Source of the DNA: Candidatus Venteria ishoeyi
GTDB taxonomy: Bacteria > Pseudomonadota > Gammaproteobacteria > Beggiatoales > Beggiatoaceae
NCBI RefSeq assembly: GCF_030378065.1
Contig: NZ_JAUCGJ010000011.1
Location: 1-64,000 of the forward strand
Reading direction: 5' to 3'
DNA: 64,000 bases
The position numbers and the translations under genes are program-made. The notes under the pieces are model-generated. The model searched no databases. It was not told the DNA's origin and saw nothing but the letters and a program-made list of their open reading frames with translations. This document shows, piece by piece, positions 56,620 to 63,908 of this stretch; position 1 is the first letter of the stretch; each line of letters starts with the position of its first letter.

Positions 56620-56728
56620 TCCCAATGTCCTCATTGGGAATGCAGACCTCGCAAGCTCCAGCTTGCAGTATATCAAGCAAAGTTTGCAAAGCAGGCGTTA
56701 CCAGGCAGCGTTTGGTAATGAGGAAAAC
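56620..56728. repeat. Cluster of small hairpins
   Basis: TTCCCAATG-TCCT-CATTGGGAA (about 56628-56650), GCAAGCT-CC-AGCTTGC (about 56653-56668) and a looser CGTTACC/TGGTAATG pair. The outer pair CTCGTTCCC / GGTAATGAGG brackets the cluster. It is a repeat-derived spacer between two minus-strand genes. Confidence 0.55.
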
Positions 56729-56736
56729 CGTAAATA

Positions 56737-57423
56737 TTAATTCCCTTGATTCACTGCCTGCTCAAAATCCCGTAAAGCCTGCTCCAAAGAAACGATGACC
56801 TCATTCATCACATCAATAGATTCTTTATTTGTTGCGCCTGACTGGTTTAATTTACCCGAAATTTTTTGCGCCATTTCATCCAAAGACTGTTCAAAACCCC
56901 GTAATCCCTTCAGGACTTTTTGGCGTTCTCTCAATTTACGCAATTGTAATAACTTAGGTTTGATAGCAGGAAAAAAATTCTGGCTGACTTCGGAAAGTCT
57001 AATACCCATTGCCGAAAGGTTGCGCTCGTCCGCATCCATTTCACTGACATCCGCATCCGCACCGAAATCACGTAAAATACCCGCCCGTCCTTGAGCCAGA
57101 TCATGCAGGCGTTGCGCTAAATCAACATATTGTTTTTGAATCAATAACAATGCTTTTTTCAAGGCCGCGTGTTCTTGTGCCATTTTTGCAATCCAGGGTA
57201 GTAATTGACCTTCATCAAAACGTACATCAGCCTGGTTAAACACGGTTTTATGAAAATACAGGACACCCTCTTGCGCATAGGTATAATTTGCAAATACATG
57301 GACGGCAGGGCCAAGACAATGCGGCTCGCTGGAATTCAGGCGACATTCAGCCAGCGCAATGGATGGCAAGAAAGAACAAATACATAACAAATGGAACAAT
57401 CCTGTGAGTTTAAAACGTATCAT
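56737..57423 (-). CDS. Exported coiled-coil protein, unknown family
   Basis: A 228-residue protein with signal peptide (to about residue 25, IALA), a short Cys-containing segment (ECRLNSSEPHCLGPAVHV) and a region from about 70 to 228 predicted to be nearly all helix with heptads (KKALLLIQKQYVDLAQRLHD, KLLQLRKLRERQ, VSLEQALRDFEQAV). It looks like a periplasmic spacer or scaffold. It is the first gene after the terminator downstream of the two FGE-fold genes. The family is not recognised. Confidence 0.72.
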   Translation of the reverse strand: MIRFKLTGLFHLLCICSFLPSIALAECRLNSSEPHCLGPAVHVFANYTYAQEGVLYFHKTVFNQADVRFDEGQLLPWIAKMAQEHAALKKALLLIQKQYVDLAQRLHDLAQGRAGILRDFGADADVSEMDADERNLSAMGIRLSEVSQNFFPAIKPKLLQLRKLRERQKVLKGLRGFEQSLDEMAQKISGKLNQSGATNKESIDVMNEVIVSLEQALRDFEQAVNQGN

Positions 57424-57435
57424 TTTGTTTCCTGA

Positions 57436-57466
57436 AAATTTTTAAAAAAATGGGGGCCAGCCCCCA
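57436..57466 (-). terminator. Rho-independent terminator after the first FGE gene
   Basis: On the minus strand TGGGGG-CTGG-CCCCCA (57466-57451) is followed by a T-rich run. The stem is GC-rich with a four-base loop. It lies 84 bp after the stop of the FGE gene at 57550 and 126 bp past its variable segment. Stem-loops with four-base loops downstream of variable regions are also used in retroelement homing, so a second role is possible. Confidence 0.7.
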
Positions 57467-57549
57467 TACCCCCGTGTTGTTGATTGTCGAGCAATAATTT
57501 TGACCGCAAACCATCAACTGAAAAGGGTAAAAGTATAAAGAAAAAAGGG

Positions 57550-58356
57550 TTATTTTATCCTGGCGAGACCCGAAAACACCACACGAAACCCGACATCGCT
57601 GCTACGTGTACCAGGGCCGTAGTAGTTGCGGTTGCCAAGGCGCAGGCCAACGCCATCGGTAACCCAGGAGCCGCCGCGCAACACACGAGGGCCTGATGCG
57701 CCAGAGGCATCACATTTTTTAGCATAGGGATTTTTATGCAAGCTACAAGTCCATTCCCAGACATTGCCGTGCACATCATATAAACTAAAAGGATTGGCTT
57801 GATAAGATTTCACCGGTTCTGTCCCTGTATTATTACATTGTTTGTCATCATTAAACTTGGCACCATTACGCGCCCCCTTTTGACATACAGGGGCTTGCGT
57901 ACCCCACCAATAATCAGCCTGACTGCCTGCGCGCGCGGCATATTCCCATTCCCACTCTGTCGGCAGGCGATAGTGTTTCCCTGGCTCGGTTTGATTTAAT
58001 TTGGCGATAAACTGCTCGGCATCCCGGTAACTGACCGGCTCCACCGGATGCTGATCACCTTTAAAATGAGAAGGATTGTCTCCCATCAGTTTTTGCCACT
58101 GCGCCTGGGTGACTTCTGTAGTGCCAACCCATAAAGGATAATCAATAGCACCTGGATAAGCACTATTGCCACCGCCACCGCAATCCTCAAAAAACAGGGG
58201 ATTGCAGCGGCGTTTGGCTGCGATGTCATCCGTTACGCCGCTGGTTGAGTTGCTAATTTTGACAAAATTCATACCAATAGAATTGGTGAATGTTTCTGCT
58301 GCCATACCTGATAAGGAAAATAGTGTAAATAAAGAAAAAATAAAATAAGGCATCAT
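57550..58356 (-). CDS. Exported FGE/C-type-lectin-fold protein, likely diversified target (copy 1)
   Basis: A 268-residue protein with a signal peptide (to about residue 20, GMAA) and a formylglycine-generating-enzyme/sulfatase-modifying-factor fold: NSIGMNFVKI, YPLWVGTTEVTQAQWQKLMG, PVEPVSYRDAEQFIAKLN, YRLPTEWEWEYAAR, LYDVHGNVWEWT, RVLRGGSW and GFRVV. The catalytic Cys pair of true FGE is absent, so it is a binding scaffold and not an enzyme. Residues 232-255, between GGSW and GFR, differ greatly from the paralogue while everything around is the same. Start ATG 58356 or 58353. The gene lies 162 bp after copy 2. Confidence 0.88.
   Translation of the reverse strand: MMPYFIFSLFTLFSLSGMAAETFTNSIGMNFVKISNSTSGVTDDIAAKRRCNPLFFEDCGGGGNSAYPGAIDYPLWVGTTEVTQAQWQKLMGDNPSHFKGDQHPVEPVSYRDAEQFIAKLNQTEPGKHYRLPTEWEWEYAARAGSQADYWWGTQAPVCQKGARNGAKFNDDKQCNNTGTEPVKSYQANPFSLYDVHGNVWEWTCSLHKNPYAKKCDASGASGPRVLRGGSWVTDGVGLRLGNRNYYGPGTRSSDVGFRVVFSGLARIK
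57592..57663 (-). other. Variable segment 1 of the FGE-fold gene (putative DGR variable region)
   Basis: Twenty-four codons for residues 232-255 (VTDGVGLRLGNRNYYGPGTR, then SSDV). Aligned with 58594-58665 without gaps, 16 codons differ at 23 positions, 22 at codon positions 1 or 2. Invariant codons (GAT, CTG CGC CTT GGC, CGC, CCT, CGT) interleave with the variable ones. Flanks are identical for about 106 nt on the 5' side and about 30 nt on the 3' side. Confidence 0.85.
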
Positions 58357-58518
58357 TAATCATCTATAAATTTGTGGTAAACCACGCACTGAAAATTTAA
58401 TAACAACGGAGTCTTCGGATAAACCTACCAACCCCGTTGCCCGTCATCCTGACATTTTATTTTGCAAACCCATCCGTGAGCGGCAAGGACAAATACCGCA
58501 TGGATACCCGAAATGACG

Positions 58519-59346
58519 CTATTGGTATCCATAAATACCAATATTCTGCAAACCGGGTAGGCTGGCGAGACCCGAAAACACCACACGAAACCCGATACCG
58601 TAGTTACGCCCATCAGGGTCGATGCTGACGCGGTAGCCAAGGCGCAGGTAATCGCTATCGCTATCCCAGGAGCCGCCGCGCAACACACGAGGGCCTGATG
58701 CGCCAGAGGCATCACATTTTTTAGCATAGGGATTTTTATGCAAGCTACAAGTCCATTCCCAGACATTGCCATGTACATCATATAAACCAAAAGGATTGGC
58801 TTGATAAGATTTCACCGATCCTGTTCTACTATCATCACATTGGTTAAACCTGGCACCATTACGCGCGCCCTTTTGACATACAGGGGCTTGCGTACCCCAC
58901 CAATAATCAGCCTGACTGCCTGCGCGCGCGGCATATTCCCATTCCCACTCCGTCGGCAGGCGATAGTGTTTCCCTGGCTCGGTTTGATTTAATTTGGCGA
59001 TAAACTGCTCGGCATCCCGGTAACTGACCTGCTCCACCGGATGCTGATCACCTTTAAAATGAGAAGGATTGTCTCCCATCAGTTTTTGCCACTGCGCCTG
59101 GGTGACTTCTGTAGTGCCAACCCATAAAGGATAATCAATAGCACCTGGATAAGCACTATTGCCACCGCCACCGCAATCCTCAAAAAACAGGGGATTGCAG
59201 CGGCGTTTGGCTGCGATGTCATCCGTTACGCTGCCCTTGGATGCGCCAACTTTGACAAACTTCATACCGATGGTATTGGTAAAGCTTTCTGCCGCTGAAA
59301 TTGATAAGGAAAACAGAAATAACAGAGGGAAAATAAAATAAGGCAT
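58519..59346 (-). CDS. Exported FGE/C-type-lectin-fold protein, likely diversified target (copy 2)
   Basis: A 275-residue paralogue of the gene at 57550, upstream of it on the same strand. It has the same signal peptide type (FLFSLSISAAES) and the same fold motifs (YPLWVGTTEVTQAQWQKLMG, YRLPTEWEWEYAAR, VHGNVWEWT, RVLRGGSW). The variable stretch is residues 228-251 (DSDSDYLRLGYRVSIDPDGR, then NYGI). After the shared FSGLA, it has a different tail (SLPGLQNIGIYGYQ) where copy 1 ends. No FGE active-site cysteines are present. Outside the variable segment the two genes differ sparsely, apart from the signal peptide and a short loop near residue 180. Confidence 0.88.
   Translation of the reverse strand: MPYFIFPLLFLFSLSISAAESFTNTIGMKFVKVGASKGSVTDDIAAKRRCNPLFFEDCGGGGNSAYPGAIDYPLWVGTTEVTQAQWQKLMGDNPSHFKGDQHPVEQVSYRDAEQFIAKLNQTEPGKHYRLPTEWEWEYAARAGSQADYWWGTQAPVCQKGARNGARFNQCDDSRTGSVKSYQANPFGLYDVHGNVWEWTCSLHKNPYAKKCDASGASGPRVLRGGSWDSDSDYLRLGYRVSIDPDGRNYGIGFRVVFSGLASLPGLQNIGIYGYQ
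58522..58541 (-). promoter_or_regulatory. Stem-loop just past the variable segment of FGE copy 2
   Basis: TTGGTAT and ATACCAA form a perfect 7-bp stem with a six-base loop, inside the last codons of the gene and 52 bp past the variable segment. Many retroelement targets need a hairpin downstream of the variable region for homing. The match to that role is inference. Confidence 0.4.
58594..58665 (-). other. Variable segment 2 of the FGE-fold gene (putative DGR variable region)
   Basis: The counterpart of 57592-57663. Coding-strand codons here retain more A at the differing positions (for example GAT, AGC, AAC, TAC). Of 23 differences, 20 have an A in one of the two copies. Third codon positions are unchanged except in one codon (ACA against GGG). 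The pattern fits adenine-directed mutagenesis copied from a template repeat. Confidence 0.85.
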
Positions 59347-59432
59347 GATGGGGACTCGGTTTACGGTTTAAAACTAATACGTTACAAAACCACTTGCAAT
59401 TAATTGGCTTTGCTCATCAATCCATCAATATT

Positions 59433-59515
59433 TCCCGCAGAGACGCAAAGGTGCAGAGACTTTAGAGCTGTCTTTAAGCTTTTCTCTGCGTCCCTGCGCC
59501 TCTGCGGGAGGTATA
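59433..59515. repeat. CTGCG-type long inverted repeat
   Basis: TCCCGCAGAGACGCAAAGGT and ACGCAGAGAAAAGC-type arms (right arm CTCTGCGTCCCTGCGCCTCT, then GCGGGAGG) pair with small mismatches around about 30 bases. It separates the FGE block from dapA and may terminate dapA transcripts. Similar elements with CTGCG cores are near 25240 and 47725. Confidence 0.6.
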
Positions 59516-59564
59516 AAAGGTTGCCGAATCAGAAACTAAGGCCAATTCAGCGTTATAGGTTTTG

Positions 59565-60440
59565 TTATACTTTCTCCGCCTGCTGCATCGCGCTTTTCAC
59601 CGCTTCATGATGGACTTCAGACAAGGGGGTTAAAGGCAAGCGAATCACACCCGAAAGCAGACCTTGTTGCTGCACTGCCCATTTGACCGGAATGGGATTG
59701 GGTTCTGCAAATAAACTGCTGTGCAAGCCTTGTAAGGTCACATCAATGGCATCTGCTGCTGCGATATTACCTGCCAGTGCCTGCTGACACATGTCATGCA
59801 TGGCTTTTGGTGCGACATTGGCCGTGACTGAAATGACGCCGTTACCACCCAGTGCCATAAGTTCTAAAGCGCTGTCGTCATTACCGCTGAACAGCAGAAA
59901 ATCCTCGCCGCATAAACGCCGCTGCAAACGCACCCGCATCAAATCTCCGGTGGCATCTTTCAGGCCGATAATTCCCGGCAGTTTTGCCAGACGCGCCACA
60001 GTTTCAGGTAATAAATCACAACCCGTGCGCCCCGGTACATTATAAAGAATGATCGGCAAATCCACCGCTGTGCTGATGGCTTTAAAATGTTGATATAAAC
60101 CTTCCTGAGTGGGTTTATTATAATATGGCGTCACCGAAAGGCTGGCTTGTACCCCGGCAGCTTTTGCGCATTTGCTTAAAGCAATCGCTTCAGCCGTGGC
60201 ATTAGCACCTGTGCCGCCAATAATCGGGATACGCCCTTTGGCTTGTTCAACCGCGGTCTTCAATAACTGGCAATGTTCCTGATGACTGAGGGTTGCAGAT
60301 TCTCCCGTGGTGCCAACGATCACCAGACCGTCGCTGCCCTGTTCGATATGATGCTCAATCAAACGCCGGAAAGCGGCATCGTCCAGACTGCCGTCTTCCT
60401 GCATCGGTGTGACTAAGGCCACAATACTGCCCTGAAACAT
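59565..60440 (-). CDS. dapA: 4-hydroxy-tetrahydrodipicolinate synthase
   Basis: First committed step of lysine and diaminopimelate synthesis: condenses pyruvate with aspartate semialdehyde. Motifs are FQGSIVALVTPM, GTTGESATLSHQEH (GTTGE), SVTPYYNKPTQEG with the catalytic Tyr, and IGLKDATGD with the Schiff-base Lys near residue 160. It has 291 residues, as in E. coli. Its usual downstream neighbour bamC has been displaced 5.3 kb away by an accessory block. Confidence 0.97.
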   Translation of the reverse strand: MFQGSIVALVTPMQEDGSLDDAAFRRLIEHHIEQGSDGLVIVGTTGESATLSHQEHCQLLKTAVEQAKGRIPIIGGTGANATAEAIALSKCAKAAGVQASLSVTPYYNKPTQEGLYQHFKAISTAVDLPIILYNVPGRTGCDLLPETVARLAKLPGIIGLKDATGDLMRVRLQRRLCGEDFLLFSGNDDSALELMALGGNGVISVTANVAPKAMHDMCQQALAGNIAAADAIDVTLQGLHSSLFAEPNPIPVKWAVQQQGLLSGVIRLPLTPLSEVHHEAVKSAMQQAEKV

Positions 60441-60541
60441 GACGTGTTATCTCCAAATATGGTTTTATGGTTATGATTTTACGGGGGAGGAATAATACCT
60501 ACAATTATAAGTAGTTAACTATCCTTCATCAATGAATATAC

Positions 60542-60811
60542 TCACTGCCGATAAATATCTTTTTGATGACCCAGTTTAATAACTGTTATGGTAATCGTTT
60601 CATCCTGAATATCACAAACAAGTCGGTAATCACCCACTCTATAACGCCACAGTTTTTTTAAGTTACCCTGCAAGGCTTTTCCCGAAAATCTTGGGTTCTC
60701 ACTCGATTGCACGCGCTGAGAAAGGAAGTTCAGAATTCTTGTTTGTGTTGATTTATCCAGCTTTAATATTGATTTACGGGCAGAGTCTTTAAATTCAATT
60801 CTCCAGACCAA
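60542..60811 (-). CDS. RelE/ParE-family toxin
   Basis: An 89-residue RelE-fold protein: VWRIEFKDSARKSILKLDKS, then LQGNLKKLWRYRVGDYRLVC and TITVIKLGHQKDIY. The Arg/Lys-rich strand and the C-terminal His-Lys-x-x-Tyr match RelE-type mRNA interferases. It overlaps the antitoxin gene by 17 bp (60795-60811). It is downstream of dprA-smg-topA on the same strand. Confidence 0.9.
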   Translation of the reverse strand: MVWRIEFKDSARKSILKLDKSTQTRILNFLSQRVQSSENPRFSGKALQGNLKKLWRYRVGDYRLVCDIQDETITITVIKLGHQKDIYRQ

Positions 60812-61040
60812 GTTCTTTCCTCAAATCTGCTAAAGAAATACTAGGTTCATTGCGAGATAACACCGCCTCGGCATCTTGAATGTCTTCCATGTCTTCCAGT
60901 AAAGCGATGATATCTGGTTGTTTATTTGCCATGGCAATAAGTAACTGCACACCTGCTTCAACAATTAGTTTGCGGTTGGAAATACCTGTTTTTTGTACCG
61001 CTTTACTCATCAAGTCATCTTCAATGGGGATCGTTTGCAT
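60795..61040 (-). CDS. Antitoxin of the RelE-like toxin
   Basis: An 81-residue protein starting at ATG 61040 with ribosome binding site GGGGAGG. A longer frame to 61076 lies wholly inside topA and lacks a site. N-terminal residues (MQTIPIEDDLMSKAVQKTGI) followed by SNRKLIVEAGVQLLIAM suggest a ribbon-helix-helix DNA-binding domain. The C-terminal half is acidic (LLEDMEDIQDAEAVLSRNEP). The start and ribosome binding site lie within the last codons of topA (20-bp overlap), so translation may depend on topA readthrough. Confidence 0.85.
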   Translation of the reverse strand: MQTIPIEDDLMSKAVQKTGISNRKLIVEAGVQLLIAMANKQPDIIALLEDMEDIQDAEAVLSRNEPSISLADLRKELGLEN

Positions 61041-63348
61041 CTTTATCCTCCCCTGGTATTTGCTCTGCATAATCACATTCTTTCTGTGGACAGACTTTTT
61101 CCGTACCCCGGCGTTTGGTGGTTTTAATGGTCAAAACCGGCCAGCCGCATTTAGGGCAGGGTTCTTTTAAGGGCGGGTTCCAGATGGCGTATTTACAATC
61201 TGGATAACGCGAGCAAGAATAAAAAATCTTACCATAACGCGATTTTTTCTCCATCAGATTGGCTTGTTTGCATTCTGGACATTCTACGCCGGTATCTTTG
61301 GGTTTTTCCAGTGGCTCAATGTGTTTGCACTTGGGATAGGCGCTGCAACCGATAAATTTGCCATAACGGCCTAATTTGATGTGCAACGCTGAATCACATT
61401 TTGGACAGGTGCGGCCTTCCACCACTTCCGGTTCGTTGGAGGATTCCGTGCCATCCATGTTGCGGGTGTATTTGCACTCCGGGTAATTGGTGCAACCGAT
61501 AAACTTACCGCGTTTACCCAAACGTATCGATAAGGGGCTGTCGCATTCCGGGCATTTTTCATCGAGTTCTTCATGGGTGACATCTTTGCGCTGTACCGAT
61601 TCGGTTTTATCCTTAATCAGCTTGTCAAATTTGGTCCAGAAGCGCTTCAGCAGCGGTACCCATTCCTGCTCACCGCGTGACACGGCATCGAGTTCATCTT
61701 CCAGTTTTGCGGTGAATTTATAATCCACGTACTGGGAAAAATGTTCAGTGAGAAATTTATTCACAATACGCCCGACATCGGTGGGGATAAAACGTTTTTT
61801 ATCCAGTTCCACGTATTCACGGTTTTGCAGGGTGGAAATAATGCTGGCATAGGTGGAAGGGCGGCCAATGCCATGTTCTTCCAGGGTTTTAATTAAACGT
61901 GCTTCAGAATAACGCGGTGGTGGCTCGGTAAAATGCTGATCGGCGCGTATGCCCAGCAAATCAATTTCTTCGCCTTCTTTTAAGGGTGGCAGCAAACGCT
62001 CTTCATCATCAGGTTTTTTATCGTCATCCATGCCTTCCATGTAAACCTGACGGAAACCGGGTTTAGCGAGTACGGAGCCGGTAGCGCGAAAGTTATTACC
62101 TTCACCGCAGCTTAAATCTATTGCCACCATATTTAAGGTGGCGTGAACCATCTGACAGGCAACGGTACGTCGCCAAATCAGGGTGTAAAGTTTGAGTTGC
62201 TCAGGTTTAAGGCGATCTTTAATTTCATCCGGGTGGCGCAAGGCTGAAGTCGGGCGAATTGCCTCATGCGCTTCCTGGGCATTTTTGGATTTGGTCTTAA
62301 AGGCACGCGGATTTTTGGGCAGGCTTTCTGCGCCATAGCGTTGAGTAATCACATTACGCAACTCATCCACGGCTTCCTGTGCCAGATTCACCGAGTCGGT
62401 ACGCATATAGGTGATTAAACCCACCGCGCCATCACCTGTATCAATGCCTTCATAGAGTTGCTGGGCAATCGACATGGTGCGCTGCGCGGTAAAACCCAGT
62501 TTACGTGCGGCTTCCTGTTGCAGGGTTGAAGTAATAAACGGCGGTGAAGGTTGCTGGCGACGCTGTTTCTTTTCAACTTTGTTTACAGTCAGTTTGCCAT
62601 TGGCTGTCGCCAGTAAGCTGTCACGCGCACCATGTGCCAGTTCTTCACTGTTTAAGCTAAACTGGCTGACTTTTTTACCACTATAAAGATTCAGCTTGCC
62701 AATAAATGGCAAGGATTGTTTTTTACCCTTTTTCTTGGGTTCCTGTACGTCAGCATCAACTGTCCAGTATTCTTTGGGTTTGAACTTTTCGATTTCTTCT
62801 TCGCGCTCGACAATCAAACGCAGCGCCGGACTCTGCACACGGCCTGCGGACAAACCACGGCGAATTTTTTTCCACAGCAGTGGCGAGAGATTAAACCCCA
62901 CCAGATAATCCAATGCCCGCCGCGCTTGCTGGGCATTGATTAAATCCATTGACAAGTCACGGGGATTGGCGACCGCATCATTAATCGCCTGTTTGGTGAT
63001 CTCGTGAAATACTACCCGTTTAACCAGCTTGTCGTTGAGCAAACCCCGATCTTTGAGTAATTCGTATAAGTGCCAGGAAATCGCTTCACCTTCGCGATCC
63101 GGGTCAGTTGCCAGATACAGGGCATCAGCCGCTTTCATTGCTTTGCTGATGGAAGAGACATGGCGAGCATTTTTTTCAATCAGCTCATATTTCATAGCAA
63201 AATCATGCTCAGTATCCACTGCGCCATTTTTGGGCAGCAAATCCCGCACATGACCATAAGAGGCCATGACTTCAAAACCCTTGCCAAGATATTTTTTAAT
63301 GGTTTTCGCTTTAGCGGGCGATTCCACAATAACCAGATGTTTGCTCAT
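61021..63348 (-). CDS. topA: DNA topoisomerase I
   Basis: A 775-residue type IA topoisomerase that relaxes negative supercoils. It opens with KHLVIVESPAKAKTIKKYLG (TOPRIM Glu) and has the Asp triad in LATDPDREGEAIS. The catalytic Tyr is in VGLITYMRTDSV. Four C-terminal zinc-finger motifs are visible (CPECDSPL/CTNYPEC, CPKCDSAL/CSAYPKC, CPECKQAN/CSRYPDC, CPKCGWPV/CPQKEC). It is shorter than E. coli TopA (865), lacking part of the C-terminal ribbons. It is part of the conserved order dprA-smg-topA. Confidence 0.97.
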   Translation of the reverse strand: MSKHLVIVESPAKAKTIKKYLGKGFEVMASYGHVRDLLPKNGAVDTEHDFAMKYELIEKNARHVSSISKAMKAADALYLATDPDREGEAISWHLYELLKDRGLLNDKLVKRVVFHEITKQAINDAVANPRDLSMDLINAQQARRALDYLVGFNLSPLLWKKIRRGLSAGRVQSPALRLIVEREEEIEKFKPKEYWTVDADVQEPKKKGKKQSLPFIGKLNLYSGKKVSQFSLNSEELAHGARDSLLATANGKLTVNKVEKKQRRQQPSPPFITSTLQQEAARKLGFTAQRTMSIAQQLYEGIDTGDGAVGLITYMRTDSVNLAQEAVDELRNVITQRYGAESLPKNPRAFKTKSKNAQEAHEAIRPTSALRHPDEIKDRLKPEQLKLYTLIWRRTVACQMVHATLNMVAIDLSCGEGNNFRATGSVLAKPGFRQVYMEGMDDDKKPDDEERLLPPLKEGEEIDLLGIRADQHFTEPPPRYSEARLIKTLEEHGIGRPSTYASIISTLQNREYVELDKKRFIPTDVGRIVNKFLTEHFSQYVDYKFTAKLEDELDAVSRGEQEWVPLLKRFWTKFDKLIKDKTESVQRKDVTHEELDEKCPECDSPLSIRLGKRGKFIGCTNYPECKYTRNMDGTESSNEPEVVEGRTCPKCDSALHIKLGRYGKFIGCSAYPKCKHIEPLEKPKDTGVECPECKQANLMEKKSRYGKIFYSCSRYPDCKYAIWNPPLKEPCPKCGWPVLTIKTTKRRGTEKVCPQKECDYAEQIPGEDKDANDPH

Positions 63349-63409
63349 AGTGTCCAGAAAATTAAAATGTCACGTTTATATTAATGCAGGCGATGTTACG
63401 CACCCTGAA

Positions 63410-63898
63410 TCAATGCAGGCAGTTTGGGGTTTCGTCATACACCAGTTTTTCCATCCAGGAAAAACCCTCTTCCAAGCCCGGCTGGTTAAACAATACCATT
63501 AAACAAACCCATTTGAGTTGGTCTAAATTGATTTCTTCATTATCCAGTGCCATTGCACGATCAATGATCAGTTCCCGTGTTTCATGATCAAGCACGTCCA
63601 TTTGCTCCAGAAATAATAAAAATCCCCGGGATTGAGTGCTTAGCCGTGCAATTTCATTGGGGTGAAACAGGCGAATACTACTGATTTCATGTAAGCTCAT
63701 GCCATTTTCAGCACGGCTCTGGGTTTGGCGATCAGCTAATACTTCCAACCAGTCAAAGGCTTTATTAATCTCCTGCTCAGAAAAACCCGCCCCACTCAGC
63801 TCATCTTTGAGCATTTCGTGATCCATCTGTATCTGGGATTCTTCGTCAGCATAATGCTCAAACAGATACATTAAGATGTCTATCGTATTCTCTTTCAT
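63410..63898 (-). CDS. smg: Smg protein (DUF494)
   Basis: A 162-residue protein of unknown function that sits between dprA and topA in many gammaproteobacteria. It begins MKENTIDILMYLFEHYADEE, the usual Smg start, with AAGGA upstream; a longer frame to 63931 overlaps dprA and is not used. The C-terminus has LDHETRELIIDRAMALDNEE and LDQLKWVCLMVLFNQPG, matching the family. Confidence 0.93.
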   Translation of the reverse strand: MKENTIDILMYLFEHYADEESQIQMDHEMLKDELSGAGFSEQEINKAFDWLEVLADRQTQSRAENGMSLHEISSIRLFHPNEIARLSTQSRGFLLFLEQMDVLDHETRELIIDRAMALDNEEINLDQLKWVCLMVLFNQPGLEEGFSWMEKLVYDETPNCLH

Positions 63899-63908
63899 AT
63901 TATTTTCC

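Noticed and set aside
57550-59346. The two FGE-fold genes as active formylglycine-generating enzymes
   Set aside because: The catalytic cysteine pair near the C-terminus is absent, no sulfatase gene is nearby, and the region where it would lie is the hypervariable segment.
54284-59564. A DGR reverse transcriptase, Avd-like protein or template repeat inside the accessory block
   Set aside because: No open frame shows reverse-transcriptase motifs, and I found no third copy of the variable segment in the window by reading it.
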